Shown: positions 9,304 through 18,146, numbered from the stretch's first letter. The stretch: 64,000 nt of DNA from Blautia luti (GCF_013304735.1 NZ_JAAITI010000001.1:124001-188000), one strand, 5' to 3'. Notes: a model not told the origin generated them from the sequence alone. Translations and numbers: made by a program.

Positions 9304-9326
9304 GCCTGCCGGGAACTCCGGCAGGC
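9304..9326. other. Perfect GC-rich hairpin upstream of the serine hydrolase gene
   Basis: GCCTGCCGG and CCGGCAGGC form a 9-bp perfect stem with a 5-base loop, 14 bases before the next start codon. On the plus strand it is followed by AGTAAAAAAG and so has no U-tract. It may stabilise RNA ends or hinder transcription rather than act as a classical terminator. Confidence 0.5.
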
Positions 9327-9340
9327 AGTAAAAAAGAGAA

Positions 9341-10948
9341 ATGGAAGAGAAAAGAGTAAAAGTTAATAACAAAAAACCGGGAATTGCTGTGCTTGCGTGT
9401 TTATTTATGCTGACAGCAATTTTTTGCATTGGTCTGGCAGGAAACTGCCGTGAGGTAAAAGCGGAGTCCGGCACAGAGAAAATCATGTTTCAGGATAATA
9501 GTGGAAGGTACCTGAAAAAGTCCGGTGCAAACTGGTGCCTGCGGGATGTAAAAAACAAAAAGATTACAGGACTGCAGTATCTGGCAATTCCGGAAACAGA
9601 TTTTCTGCACCGTGGCATTTACATGTTTGACAGCAACGGACGTCTGATACAGAAACGGGTTGTTTATTATTTTAAAAATCTGACGGTTCGTGGAATTACG
9701 TTTCAGGGGTATTATGTTTCGGATCCCAATGGCCGTTTTACAAAAGGAGAAAAAGGCCTTGTAAAAATTGCAGACCAGAAAGTAAACGGAAAAGTTTTCG
9801 GAGGCTATTATTATGCAGGCGATCGTGGCAAATTAAACGGAAAAACTTATGTCCGTTATATGAAACAGAGAAAACTTTACGGTATGACACTGAAAAGAGG
9901 CTATTATTATTTCAACGGCATGGGAAAAATGTGCTTTGGAACACATTTTCATAAGCTGAATATAACCGTAAACGGAAAGAAATTTAACGGAAGTTATTAT
10001 TTTGGAAGTGGAAACGGTCGATTGACGCAGAAAGCCGGATGGATTACCTACAGAAGTCGCAAATACTATATCGACAAAAATGGAAAGATGGCAACCAATT
10101 GCTGGAAGAACGGTTATTATCTGAAATCTGACGGTACCATTGCCAAGACAACGAAAACGCCGGATGGCCAGTATGTAGACTGGCAGGGAAGAAAGAGCAC
10201 AAAGTCTGAGTATAAATTAAGCGCTTTTAAGGCTGAGATGGAACATTTTGCATCTGCTTACGGAGGAAACTGGTCCATTTACATAAAAGACCTGAAAACC
10301 GGAAATATTGTGAATGTAAATGATCAGGCAATGTATCCGGCAAGTACCATCAAAGCTTTTGTCATGGCATCTACCTACGATCAGATCAGACAGGGAAAAA
10401 TGCAGTACAGTTCCAGCGTTCGAAATCTTTTGTGGGATATGATTACAGTCAGTGACAATGAAAGCTACAATGAGCTGGTAAGACGGCACGGAGGCGGAAG
10501 TTTTGTAAAAGGAACCGCGGTAGTAAACCAGTATCTGAAAAAGAACGGATACACGAGGACAGGCTGCCACAGTTCCCTTCATCCGTCATCCTCTTCCTGG
10601 GCAAGTGACGGAGGACGAAATACCGCATCCGCAAAAGACTGCGGAAAGCTGCTGGAACAGATTTACCGTGGCAAATGTGTGTCCAAACAGTATTCCAAGG
10701 AAATGCTGAATCTTCTGCTCCATCAGACTGTACGCTATAAAATTCCGGCAGGTCTTCCATCCGGAGTGGTATGCGCCAACAAAACAGGAGAAACAAGTTC
10801 TGTTCAGCATGATATTGCAATTATTTACGGAAAGAAGACGGATTATGTATTATGCGTATTTTCAAGCGGTGCGTCCGAAGAGCATCTGCAGTCCGGAATC
10901 CGGGCGGTATCAACCAGAGTATATGAATATATGAACGCAAACCATTAA
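9341..10948 (+). CDS. Secreted serine hydrolase (class A beta-lactamase fold) with wall-binding-like repeats
   Basis: A 535-residue exported protein. A signal peptide (about residues 1-40) is followed by aromatic Gly-rich repeats resembling choline/glucan-binding repeats (YYFNGMGKM, YYIDKNGKMATN) over about residues 50-285, and then a hydrolase domain. The penicillin-recognising motifs are complete: SxxK at Ser335-Lys338 (STIK), SDN at 371-373 and KTG at 481-483. I do not see the ExxLN motif that deacylates beta-lactams, so a peptidoglycan-related or esterase role is more likely than resistance. The ribosome binding site is weak (AGAGA), so the start is less certain. It follows the lipoprotein and may act with it at the wall. 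Confidence 0.8.
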   Translation: MEEKRVKVNNKKPGIAVLACLFMLTAIFCIGLAGNCREVKAESGTEKIMFQDNSGRYLKKSGANWCLRDVKNKKITGLQYLAIPETDFLHRGIYMFDSNGRLIQKRVVYYFKNLTVRGITFQGYYVSDPNGRFTKGEKGLVKIADQKVNGKVFGGYYYAGDRGKLNGKTYVRYMKQRKLYGMTLKRGYYYFNGMGKMCFGTHFHKLNITVNGKKFNGSYYFGSGNGRLTQKAGWITYRSRKYYIDKNGKMATNCWKNGYYLKSDGTIAKTTKTPDGQYVDWQGRKSTKSEYKLSAFKAEMEHFASAYGGNWSIYIKDLKTGNIVNVNDQAMYPASTIKAFVMASTYDQIRQGKMQYSSSVRNLLWDMITVSDNESYNELVRRHGGGSFVKGTAVVNQYLKKNGYTRTGCHSSLHPSSSSWASDGGRNTASAKDCGKLLEQIYRGKCVSKQYSKEMLNLLLHQTVRYKIPAGLPSGVVCANKTGETSSVQHDIAIIYGKKTDYVLCVFSSGASEEHLQSGIRAVSTRVYEYMNANH

Positions 10949-10952
10949 GTAA

Positions 10953-11873
10953 TTACAGGGTGATAATTTCTCCTGTATGTGAGGTATCATATCCGGTCTG
11001 AAGAGAAAGGGTGCGCCGGAAATTTTCAGAGGCAATGGTATCCGCCACTGCCTGAAAACCGGGAGCGCAGAAGTTCTCGGAACGCAGGATAAGATACAGC
11101 GTTTCCTCACGGACAGGAAGAAAAGTAAGCCCTGGAAAACTTCTGGCGGCATAGCCCTCACCAAGTGCTGTGTCGGCCTGTCCGCCGGCAACGGCAGCGG
11201 CGGTGGAATAGTCGGAAACCAGTTCGTTGCGGTAGCCGGATATGGCTTCCGGTGAAATTTTGGAAGCCTTCAGCTGCCGGTCAAGAAGAACTCTTCGGCT
11301 GCTTCCTTTTTCGCGGTTTGCAAAAATAATGTCTGCCCGTGTAAGATCTGAAAAATCCCGGATATTTCTGGGATTTTCTTTTTTTACATAAAAACCGACC
11401 GGATACTGGCAGAACCGGATTGCTGTCAGGGAAACTCCTGGAACAAGGCTCTCGATATCTTCCAGGGAAGCGGCAGCACAGGCCAGGTGGACTTTTTCGA
11501 AATAGAGAGAATACAGTCCGTTGTAGGTATTCATATGAGACTGCAGTACCGGCAGGCTTCCGGGAGTGGAAGGCAGCTGATTTAAGAGAAGATCCAGGGC
11601 AGGGGAAGACTGTCCGCTGATGATCAGCCCACTGGAGTGGAGAAGATAATCTCTTTTCAGAAGAGAGCTTTCCGGCTGATAGTCACGAGTCTGCGCTGCA
11701 GTACTGATCTGCGCTGCTCCATCCAGATACTGTGCTAACTGTTCTTCGCTGACACGAAGCTGTTTGCCGATTTTTGAGGAAGAAAGTTCGCCTCTCTTGA
11801 TCAGTTCGTATACGGTTGTCTTTTTGATTTTCAGTTTATCGGCGACTTCCTGGGCTGTGTAAAATTTATTCAT
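10953..11873 (-). CDS. HTH regulator with periplasmic-binding-like domain, probable molybdate regulator
   Basis: A 306-residue protein with an N-terminal excisionase/MerR-type helix-turn-helix (YTAQEVADKLKIKKTTVYEL, residues about 5-50) and a C-terminal periplasmic-binding-like domain of the kind seen in ModE-like one-component regulators. Its start overlaps the end of the molbindin gene by 8 bases, so the two are translated together, and the pair is divergent from modABC. I infer that it senses molybdate or a related ligand and controls modABC. The regulatory role is inferred from position. Confidence 0.75.
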   Translation of the reverse strand: MNKFYTAQEVADKLKIKKTTVYELIKRGELSSSKIGKQLRVSEEQLAQYLDGAAQISTAAQTRDYQPESSLLKRDYLLHSSGLIISGQSSPALDLLLNQLPSTPGSLPVLQSHMNTYNGLYSLYFEKVHLACAAASLEDIESLVPGVSLTAIRFCQYPVGFYVKKENPRNIRDFSDLTRADIIFANREKGSSRRVLLDRQLKASKISPEAISGYRNELVSDYSTAAAVAGGQADTALGEGYAARSFPGLTFLPVREETLYLILRSENFCAPGFQAVADTIASENFRRTLSLQTGYDTSHTGEIITL

Positions 11874-12078
11874 CGATTCCCACCATAACGCTGGTAGCCT
11901 TGATTATCGCATAAGCATCAGAGCCAACTTTCAGTCCCAGTTCCTCCACAGCGGCACAGGAGATGGTTGCTGTGATAATATTTCCCCCGCCAATATCAAT
12001 GGAAACAATGGAATTTACGGCGCCTTTGTTGATGTTGATAACTTTTCCTTTTAACTGATTACGTGCACTGAGTTTCAT
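11866..12078 (-). CDS. Molbindin (Mop/TOBE domain)
   Basis: A 70-residue single TOBE/Mop domain: SARNQLKGKVININKGAVNS, then a beta strand with VSIDIGGGNIITATIS, and a final KATSVMVG. These small proteins bind molybdate or tungstate as oligomers and act as storage or sensor units. The start has an AAGGAGAATTTTTTT-type ribosome binding site. It lies at the head of the minus-strand unit facing modABC, which strongly supports a molybdate-homeostasis role. Confidence 0.88.
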   Translation of the reverse strand: MKLSARNQLKGKVININKGAVNSIVSIDIGGGNIITATISCAAVEELGLKVGSDAYAIIKATSVMVGIDE

Positions 12079-12180
12079 AAAAAAATTCTCCTTATCTTTT
12101 AAGATCTTGATGTTGCAGTAAAAACTGCTCTGTGTATTTCATGATAGCATGTGTATGAAAAAACAGCAATGGCCTTACGC

Positions 12181-12249
12181 TTGACAAGAAACTTTCATTT
12201 GGGTAAAATTAGACGAAACCATTCAAAACTGAATGAAACTGAACGAAAC
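12181..12249 (+). promoter_or_regulatory. modABC promoter with 10-bp iterons
   Basis: TTGACA, a 17-base spacer and TAAAAT (12181-12209) form a near-perfect promoter. From 12210 to 12249 there are four consecutive 10-base units, TAGACGAAAC, CATTCAAAAC, TGAATGAAAC and TGAACGAAAC, all ending in AAAC. The middle two also contain an inverted repeat CATTCA-4-TGAATG. The units cover the predicted transcription start and early leader, the expected place for a repressor operator. Confidence 0.7.
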
Positions 12250-12272
12250 AGAAAAAGGAGAGGGACAAAAAG

Positions 12273-13127
12273 GTGAAGAAAAAAATCTTAGCAGCTCTTA
12301 CAGCGGGAATTCTGACAACAGGCCTTATGACCGGAGGTGTTTTTGCGGCAGACACAGAGGTGAAAGGCGATGAGAATCTGAAAGGTGAGGTTTATGCTTT
12401 TATCGCAGCCAGCCTCAGCAATTCCATGGAAGAGATCCAGAAGGATTTCAATGAACTTTATCCGAATGTGACAATCTACTACAGCGCAGACAGCTCAGGT
12501 ACACTGCAGACACAGATTGAGGAAGGCGCACGCTGCGATCTTTTCTTTTCAGCAGCAGATAAACAGATGGATGCCCTCACAGAGGAGAAACTGACAAAAG
12601 AGGACACTGTTGTTGACCTTCTTGAGAATAAAGTCGTTCTGATCAAACCAAAGGACGGAGAGACAAAGGTAACAGGATTTGAGAACATCACAGATGCCGA
12701 GAATATGGCGCTTGCAGGTGAGGATGTTCCGGTTGGACAGTACTCCCGTGAGATTTTCAACAACCTTGGAATCATGGATGATGTAAACGAGATGGAGATC
12801 AACGAGTGCAAGAACGTAACAGATGTACTTGCTGCAGTCAGTGAGGGAAGTAATGAAGTTGGTGTAGTATATGCGACAGATGCTGCATCTGTTGCGGATA
12901 AAGTAGAGACTATTGCAGAGGCACCGGCAGACAGCCTTCAGACTCCGGTTCTTTATCCGGTAGGACTTATTGAGGATAAAGAAGCATCTGAGGATGACAC
13001 CAAGGCAGCAGAGGCATTCCTGGATTATGTAGAATCTGACGCTGCAATCAAGGTATTTGAGTACTATGGATTCACAGCATATAAGGCTGAGGACAGCACA
13101 GACTCTGAAGACAGTATCTCCAAATAA
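12273..13127 (+). CDS. modA: Molybdate ABC transporter, substrate-binding protein
   Basis: A 284-residue exported binding protein that captures molybdate or tungstate for ModBC. The signal peptide is followed by an FAADT cleavage region, without a lipobox cysteine. ModA features include LKGEVYAFIAASLSNSMEEI near the mature N terminus, YYSADSSGTLQTQIEEGA (ligand loop) and VGVVYATDAAS. It ends in an acidic tail (EDSTDSEDS). How it stays at the cell surface without a lipid anchor is not obvious. It is the first gene of modABC. Confidence 0.93.
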   Translation: MKKKILAALTAGILTTGLMTGGVFAADTEVKGDENLKGEVYAFIAASLSNSMEEIQKDFNELYPNVTIYYSADSSGTLQTQIEEGARCDLFFSAADKQMDALTEEKLTKEDTVVDLLENKVVLIKPKDGETKVTGFENITDAENMALAGEDVPVGQYSREIFNNLGIMDDVNEMEINECKNVTDVLAAVSEGSNEVGVVYATDAASVADKVETIAEAPADSLQTPVLYPVGLIEDKEASEDDTKAAEAFLDYVESDAAIKVFEYYGFTAYKAEDSTDSEDSISK

Positions 13128-13191
13128 TCATTATGCAGAAAACCGGCAGTAATTTTTTGAAATACGGTAAATGTCGGTGCAGGAATGAACG

Positions 13192-13887
13192 ATGACAGAA
13201 TTTTTGAAAGAAATAAACTGGAGTCCTCTGTGGATTTCCTTAAAAACAGGTCTGGTGGCTACCGTGATCGCCTTTTTTCTGGGGGTATTCTGCGCCCGTA
13301 AGATCATGAAACTGAAACCAGGAGCCAGAGCAGTACTGGATGGTATCCTTACCCTTCCTCTGGTACTTCCGCCTACAGTTGCCGGATTTTTTCTTCTGCT
13401 GATTTTCAGCCTGAAAAGACCGCTGGGAAGTTTTCTTCTGGATAATTTTGATATTAAGATCGTACAGACCTGGAAAGGTTGTGTGATCGCGGCTGCAGTG
13501 ATTGCGTTTCCGCTGATGTACCGCAATGCACGTGGTGCTTTTGAGCAGGTAGATGTGAATCTGATCTATGCGGGCCAGACTTTGGGAATGAGCGATAACC
13601 GGATCTTCTGGAAGGTGGTTATGCCTGCGGCAGGACCGGGAATTGCTTCCGGAACGGTACTGGCTTTTGCACGTGCCATCGGTGAGTATGGAGCAACTTC
13701 CATGCTTGCCGGAAATATCCTTGGAAAAACAAGAACGGTTTCGGTAGCCATAGCTGCAGAGACCGCAGCCGGAAACTATGGAACTGCAGGCTTCTGGGTC
13801 GTTGTGATTGTGCTGATTTCCTTTGTGATTGTAGCGCTGATTAACATTGTATCCGGAAGAGGAATGAAGACAAGAAGGTGGATCTGA
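13192..13887 (+). CDS. modB: Molybdate ABC transporter, permease
   Basis: A 231-residue membrane permease with about five to six hydrophobic segments. The EAA-like coupling loop reads AGQTLGMSDNRIFWKVVMPAA, and PLVLPPTVAGFF is characteristic of ModB. It starts 64 bases after modA and its stop overlaps the modC ATG (TGATG). Confidence 0.93.
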   Translation: MTEFLKEINWSPLWISLKTGLVATVIAFFLGVFCARKIMKLKPGARAVLDGILTLPLVLPPTVAGFFLLLIFSLKRPLGSFLLDNFDIKIVQTWKGCVIAAAVIAFPLMYRNARGAFEQVDVNLIYAGQTLGMSDNRIFWKVVMPAAGPGIASGTVLAFARAIGEYGATSMLAGNILGKTRTVSVAIAAETAAGNYGTAGFWVVVIVLISFVIVALINIVSGRGMKTRRWI

Positions 13888-14936
13888 TGGCAGTCAGTGT
13901 AAATATCGAAAAGAATTTCCGGGATTTTTCCCTGAAAGTACAATTTGAGGGCAGCTCGGCAGCCATCGGGCTTCTTGGAGCATCCGGCAGCGGAAAGAGC
14001 ATGACGCTGCGGTGTATAGCAGGAATTGAAACTCCGGATCGGGGTAAGATTGTAATTAACGGAAAAACAGTCTTTGATTCGGAAGCAGGAATCAATCTGA
14101 AACCACAGAAACGGCGGATTGGCTATCTTTTCCAGAATTATGCATTGTTTCCAACCATGACCGTAGAGCAGAATATCCGATGCGGTTACCGTGGGGAAAA
14201 GGCCTCCGTCCAGGAAAAAGTGTCGGATTTGATCCGGCGTTATCATCTGGAGGGACTGGAAAAACGTCTTCCATCCCAGCTTTCCGGCGGGCAGCAGCAG
14301 AGAGTGGCACTGGCCAGAATGATGATCGGAGAGCCGGAAGCAATCCTTCTGGATGAACCGTTTTCCGCACTGGATGGATTTCTGAAGGATGTGCTGCAGA
14401 GAGAGATGCAGGATTTTCTTAAGGATTATCCGGGGGATATGATTCTTGTAACTCACAGCAGAGATGAGGCCTATAAATTCTGTAAAGAGCTTTCTGTTGT
14501 GGATGGAGGACGTATCCTCGTGACCGATGAAACGAAGCGGTTGTTTGAGAATCCCAGAATGCTGAAAGCGGCAAAACTTACCGGATGTAAGAATTTTTCA
14601 GCAGTTCAGCGGCTGGGAGAACACGAAATTTATGCCACAGACTGGAAAATGAAACTTCATACAGCAGAAAAAGTGGCAGAAGATATTACGCACGTGGGAA
14701 TTCGTGGACACTGGATCCGGCCGGAAGAGAAGCCTGGAGAGAACTGCCTGGAAGTGCAGGTGGATGAGTATATTGAAACAACGTTTGAACATCAGTATAT
14801 GATCCGTAAGAAAGATGAGGAGGCAGCAGCCGGTTTGTGGTGGATGCATCCCAAGAACAGTTTCATGGAAGATCCGGACATGGGACTTCCCAAGTATCTG
14901 TATCTTCCACCGGAACATCTGATGCTGCTGAAATAA
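13887..14936 (+). CDS. modC: Molybdate ABC transporter, ATP-binding protein
   Basis: A 349-residue ATPase with Walker A GASGSGKS (31-38), Q-loop [10 protein letters not shown], signature LSGGQQQR, Walker B AILLDEP and switch His in [11 protein letters not shown]-terminal extension of about 120 residues corresponds to a divergent TOBE-like regulatory region. I use the ATG overlapping the modB stop, with AAGGTGG upstream; a GTG at 13878 is an alternative start nine bases earlier. Confidence 0.92.
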   Translation: MAVSVNIEKNFRDFSLKVQFEGSSAAIGLLGASGSGKSMTLRCIAGIETPDRGKIVINGKTVFDSEAGINLKPQKRRIGYLFQNYALFPTMTVEQNIRCGYRGEKASVQEKVSDLIRRYHLEGLEKRLPSQLSGGQQQRVALARMMIGEPEAILLDEPFSALDGFLKDVLQREMQDFLKDYPGDMILVTHSRDEAYKFCKELSVVDGGRILVTDETKRLFENPRMLKAAKLTGCKNFSAVQRLGEHEIYATDWKMKLHTAEKVAEDITHVGIRGHWIRPEEKPGENCLEVQVDEYIETTFEHQYMIRKKDEEAAAGLWWMHPKNSFMEDPDMGLPKYLYLPPEHLMLLK

Positions 14937-14958
14937 AAATATCTCTGTAAAAAATAAA

Positions 14959-14997
14959 ATCCCGGAAATATCCGTCAGATATTTCCGGGATTTTTTT
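14959..14997. terminator. Terminator after modC, shared with the convergent regulator gene
   Basis: ATCCCGGAAATAT and ATATTTCCGGGAT form a 13-bp perfect stem with a 7-base loop. It is followed by seven T on the plus strand and preceded by A-rich sequence, so it can work in both directions. Confidence 0.92.
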
Positions 14998-15025
14998 GTG
15001 CTATGTACTATATTTTCTGAGATAT

Positions 15026-16111
15026 TTATTTTCCATGATTCCGGGAGTAGGTAATGTAATCCGTTACCATCATGGCAAGTTTAAAAGCCAGTGCATCTTC
15101 GAAGGTACGGATATCCAGTCCGAATCGTTTTTGAAGCTTTTCAAAACGGTACACCAGAGTATTTCTGTGTACATAAAGCTGTCTGGATGTCTCGGAAAGA
15201 TTCAGGTTGTTTTCAAAGAAAGTTCGGATAATATTCAGTGTTTCATCATCAATAGAATCCAGAGACTCATCTCCGAAAATTTCATTTACGAACATGTCAC
15301 AGACCTGCGTCGGAAGCTGATAGATCAGGCGGCCGATACCAAGGCGGTTGTAGCCGAAGACATTTTTGTCTGCATAAAAGATTTTTCCGACTTCCAGAGC
15401 AGTACGCGCTTCTTTGTAGGCATCAGAAAGCTGCATAATATCGTCGGCAGCATTGCTGTAGGAGACCCAGGCAGAAGTCATGGCTTCTGTATTCAGCATA
15501 TCTACAAGCATACAGGCAATTCCGTCAAGCTCTTCATAGCCCTCTGTGCTCTGAAGCTCACGGACAACAATAATGCCGGAATCATCCAGGGCAGTGATAA
15601 AGTCACGGGTCCGGGCGGAAAAGATATTCCGGATGGTTGCCAGAGCATTTTCATCTTTATGCTGTTTGGTTTCCACAAGAAATACTGCACGGCGGACAGA
15701 AGGTGCAATGTGGAGACGGGCAGCTTTGTTGAAGGCTTCCACCTGAGAGTAGCGCTCCAGAAGAAGGTTCTGCATGAAGGAATTTTTGTCCGTTTTTTCC
15801 GCATAGGCAGTAAGAAGGCTTTCTACCTGGCAGACAGCAAGTTCTCCGATGGTAGAAGCAGAATCCGTGGAACCCCATACAGTCAGAAGCATATCGCCGG
15901 ATGTGCCGTTTAATTTGTAGAGGCTGCAGGAACGGTTGGAAATGCATAAAGCAGGATCTTCACGGAACTGGGTGAGTTTTTCGGCAGATGGAAGCTTTCT
16001 GTCTCCGGTGGAAGCGAAAACTTGATTACTTTCATTCAGAATACAGAAATCCAGTCCACTGATCCGGTTCCAGTCATCCAGACATTTTTGAAGTGTTTGC
16101 TGTATTTTCAT
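15026..16111 (-). CDS. CdaR/PucR-type transcriptional regulator
   Basis: A 361-residue regulator. The C-terminal domain has the PucR/CdaR helix-turn-helix: ENNLNLSETSRQLYVHRNTL and YRFEKLQKRFGLDIRTFEDA. The N-terminal and middle parts are of the GAF/GGDEF-like sensory kind found in this family. I start at 16111 (MKIQQTL), where AAAGGA lies upstream; the open frame continues 91 codons further but runs through the neighbouring terminator. It lies next to the sugar ATPase gene but is separated from it by a terminator, so it is expressed separately. Its ligand is unknown, possibly a carbohydrate-derived acid. Confidence 0.82.
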   Translation of the reverse strand: MKIQQTLQKCLDDWNRISGLDFCILNESNQVFASTGDRKLPSAEKLTQFREDPALCISNRSCSLYKLNGTSGDMLLTVWGSTDSASTIGELAVCQVESLLTAYAEKTDKNSFMQNLLLERYSQVEAFNKAARLHIAPSVRRAVFLVETKQHKDENALATIRNIFSARTRDFITALDDSGIIVVRELQSTEGYEELDGIACMLVDMLNTEAMTSAWVSYSNAADDIMQLSDAYKEARTALEVGKIFYADKNVFGYNRLGIGRLIYQLPTQVCDMFVNEIFGDESLDSIDDETLNIIRTFFENNLNLSETSRQLYVHRNTLVYRFEKLQKRFGLDIRTFEDALAFKLAMMVTDYITYSRNHGK

Positions 16112-16154
16112 AAAAATTGAGTCCTTTCTGTAGATGAAGTGAAAATTGTGCAGA

Positions 16155-16192
16155 GTAAAAAAGAAACCCCGGGAAAATATATCCCCGGGGTT
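16155..16192 (-). terminator. Terminator after the MsmX-type ATPase gene
   Basis: On the minus strand AACCCCGGG and CCCGGGGTT form a 9-bp stem, followed by TCTTTTTTAC. It lies 29 bases beyond the ATPase stop codon. Confidence 0.88.
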
Positions 16193-16220
16193 AAATTCAT
16201 TTTTTGTAATTCGGTAAGAA

Positions 16221-17336
16221 TTAGTTTGTGATTGTAAGCTCTGTCTCTTTGTCGAAGAAGTGAGCTTTCTCCATATCGAATGCGAATCTGATCGGATCAC
16301 CGGTCTTAGCTGTTGTACGAGGATCAACTCGTGCTGTGATCTGAGTTCCGTCAACATCGAAGTACAGGAATACTTCGGCACCAAGAAGCTCGTAAACTTT
16401 AACTACGGAGTTCATCGGTTTGCTTGGGGATGTCTCAAGGAACATCTGAGAATCATGGATATCCTCAGGACGGATACCAAGAACAACTTTCTTTCCAACA
16501 TAGCCTTTGTCTTTGAGAACTTTAGCTTTAGCTGCAGGAACAATAACCTCATGCTCGTTACCGATTGTAGCGATCATGTTACCGCCTTTTTCGGAGATAA
16601 CAGCATCAAGGAAGTTCATCTGCGGAGATCCCATGAATCCTGCAACGAAGAGGTTGCCTGGTTTCTGATACAGGTTCTGTGGTGTATCAACCTGCTGAAC
16701 AACACCGTCTTTCATAACGACGATTCTGGTACCAAGTGTCATAGCCTCTGTCTGGTCATGTGTTACATAGATGATTGTAGCACCAAGTCTCTGATGGATC
16801 TTGGAAATCTCGATACGCATCTGTACACGAAGTTTAGCATCCAGGTTGGAAAGAGGCTCATCCATAAGGAATACCTTAGGATTACGAACGATAGCACGTC
16901 CCATAGCGACTCGCTGTCTCTGACCACCGGAAAGAGCCTTCGGTTTACGATCAAGAAGTTTGTCAAGGTCAAGGATTCTTGCTGCTTCACGAACTGCTTT
17001 ATCGATCTGATCTTTCGGAACTTTACGAAGTTTAAGTCCGAATGCCATGTTATCATAAACAGTCATATGAGGATACAGAGCGTAGTTCTGGAATACCATT
17101 GCGATATCACGGTCCTTAGGCTCAACATCGTTCATGACTTTGTCACCGATCTTAAGTGTACCACCGCTGATCTCCTCAAGACCTGCGATCATACGAAGTG
17201 TTGTGGACTTTCCACATCCAGACGGTCCTACGAAGATGATAAACTCTTTGTCTTCGATTTCAAGGTTGAAATCTTTAACTGCCTGGAAGCCGTTTGGATA
17301 AGTTTTATTAATGTGAGATAATGATAAACTTGCCAT
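16221..17336 (-). CDS. msmX: Sugar ABC transporter ATP-binding protein (MsmX/UgpC type)
   Basis: A 371-residue ATPase of the MalK/MsmX/UgpC group, which powers CUT1 sugar importers and is often shared by several of them. Motifs: Walker A GPSGCGKST, FQNYALYPHMTVYDNMAFGL, signature LSGGQRQRVAMGRAIVR, Walker B VFLMDEPLSNLDAKLR, switch His in YVTHDQTEAM, and a C-terminal regulatory OB/TOBE region. No permease or binding protein lies beside it, while a CUT1 operon at 38.8-41.8 kb lacks an ATPase. The gene has its own terminator and a GGGAGG ribosome binding site. Confidence 0.92.
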   Translation of the reverse strand: MASLSLSHINKTYPNGFQAVKDFNLEIEDKEFIIFVGPSGCGKSTTLRMIAGLEEISGGTLKIGDKVMNDVEPKDRDIAMVFQNYALYPHMTVYDNMAFGLKLRKVPKDQIDKAVREAARILDLDKLLDRKPKALSGGQRQRVAMGRAIVRNPKVFLMDEPLSNLDAKLRVQMRIEISKIHQRLGATIIYVTHDQTEAMTLGTRIVVMKDGVVQQVDTPQNLYQKPGNLFVAGFMGSPQMNFLDAVISEKGGNMIATIGNEHEVIVPAAKAKVLKDKGYVGKKVVLGIRPEDIHDSQMFLETSPSKPMNSVVKVYELLGAEVFLYFDVDGTQITARVDPRTTAKTGDPIRFAFDMEKAHFFDKETELTITN

Positions 17337-17594
17337 TGTTGTTTCCCTCCAAAATTAATATATTGTTTTTTACGTAATTTCCTTTGCTGGTTAACAGTAT
17401 ATCGAAAATGGAGGAAAAGAGCTAGAGCTGAATCGTACAAAGTTTCCGGCAGTTTCTTGTCATTCTGACGAAAAAACGAAAGGGGATTTTTCGTCATTTT
17501 GTCAAAACGACGGTTTCATATGGATAGATTCACGAATTATTATACTGCATTCCGGCGAAATCCTCAATATTATAAAAAAATCCAAAACAAGTTA
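17337..17594. other. Non-coding region between divergent msmX and the Fur-family gene
   Basis: No gene is supported here. It contains a perfect inverted repeat TGACGAAAAA / TTTTTCGTCA (17466-17475 and 17487-17496, 11-base spacer), flanked by further TTGTCA and TTGACA-like half sites. On the minus strand it must hold the msmX promoter; TTGACA at 17498-17503 lacks a good -10 at the right distance, so I do not assign it. Confidence 0.5.
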
Positions 17595-17651
17595 TTTACA
17601 GCTAACCACAGTTGGAGTATACTAACTTATTAGATAAAAGAAAAGTTTTCT
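17595..17651 (+). promoter_or_regulatory. Promoter and palindrome for the Fur-family gene
   Basis: TTTACA, 17 bases and TATACT (17595-17623) make a good promoter. A 13-base palindrome AGAAAAGTTTTCT follows at 17639-17651, just downstream of the expected start, a possible autoregulatory operator. AAGGAGG precedes the gene start. Confidence 0.65.
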
Positions 17652-17673
17652 CAATAATAAAGGAGGGATCAGA

Positions 17674-18132
17674 ATGCAGAACGCAAAAGCTGAGAAAGAA
17701 GAAAAGAGAACAGGATGTTACCGCCATACACAGATGCAGAAAGATCTTATTATAGAGAAGCTGAAAGAACGGGGCTTAAGAATTACCAGACAGAGGAGGA
17801 TCCTGCTTGATATCATTCTGGAAGGGGAGTGCTCCTGCTGTAAGGAAATTTATTACAGGGCTTCCGCACTGGACCCGAAGATCGGTGTGGCAACGGTATA
17901 CCGTATGATCAATACGCTGGAGTCCATCGGAGCCATCAGCCGCAAAAATATGTACCGGGTAGCCTGCAGTACCAAAGGGGCCTGCACAGTGGAGCTGGAT
18001 GATGATACCATCTGCCACCTGTCCGGGCAGAAGCTTAATGAGGTGATCCGTGCGGGACTTCGGGCATGCGGGGAGATCCATGAGCAGAATATCCGCACAC
18101 TTGCAGTGCTTCCGGTACATGAAGTGGGATAA
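17674..18132 (+). CDS. Fur-family transcriptional regulator, atypical metal site
   Basis: A 152-residue protein with the Fur-family winged helix (LKERGLRITRQRRILLDIIL; ATVYRMINTLESIGAISR). The C-terminal dimerisation region is divergent: the usual HHDH and paired CxxC motifs are not seen, although several cysteines (CSCC near residue 55) and a few histidines (for example in TICHLSG) remain. It is followed by a DUF6110-like gene and a P1B-type ATPase, so it probably regulates metal export or uptake. Which metal, or whether it senses one at all, cannot be read from the sequence. Confidence 0.8.
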   Translation: MQNAKAEKEEKRTGCYRHTQMQKDLIIEKLKERGLRITRQRRILLDIILEGECSCCKEIYYRASALDPKIGVATVYRMINTLESIGAISRKNMYRVACSTKGACTVELDDDTICHLSGQKLNEVIRAGLRACGEIHEQNIRTLAVLPVHEVG

Positions 18133-18146
18133 ACACAGCAAGGAGA

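Noticed and set aside
9341-10948. Beta-lactamase resistance gene
   Set aside because: SxxK, SDN and KTG are present, but I cannot find the ExxLN deacylation motif and the wall-binding-like repeats point to a peptidoglycan role.
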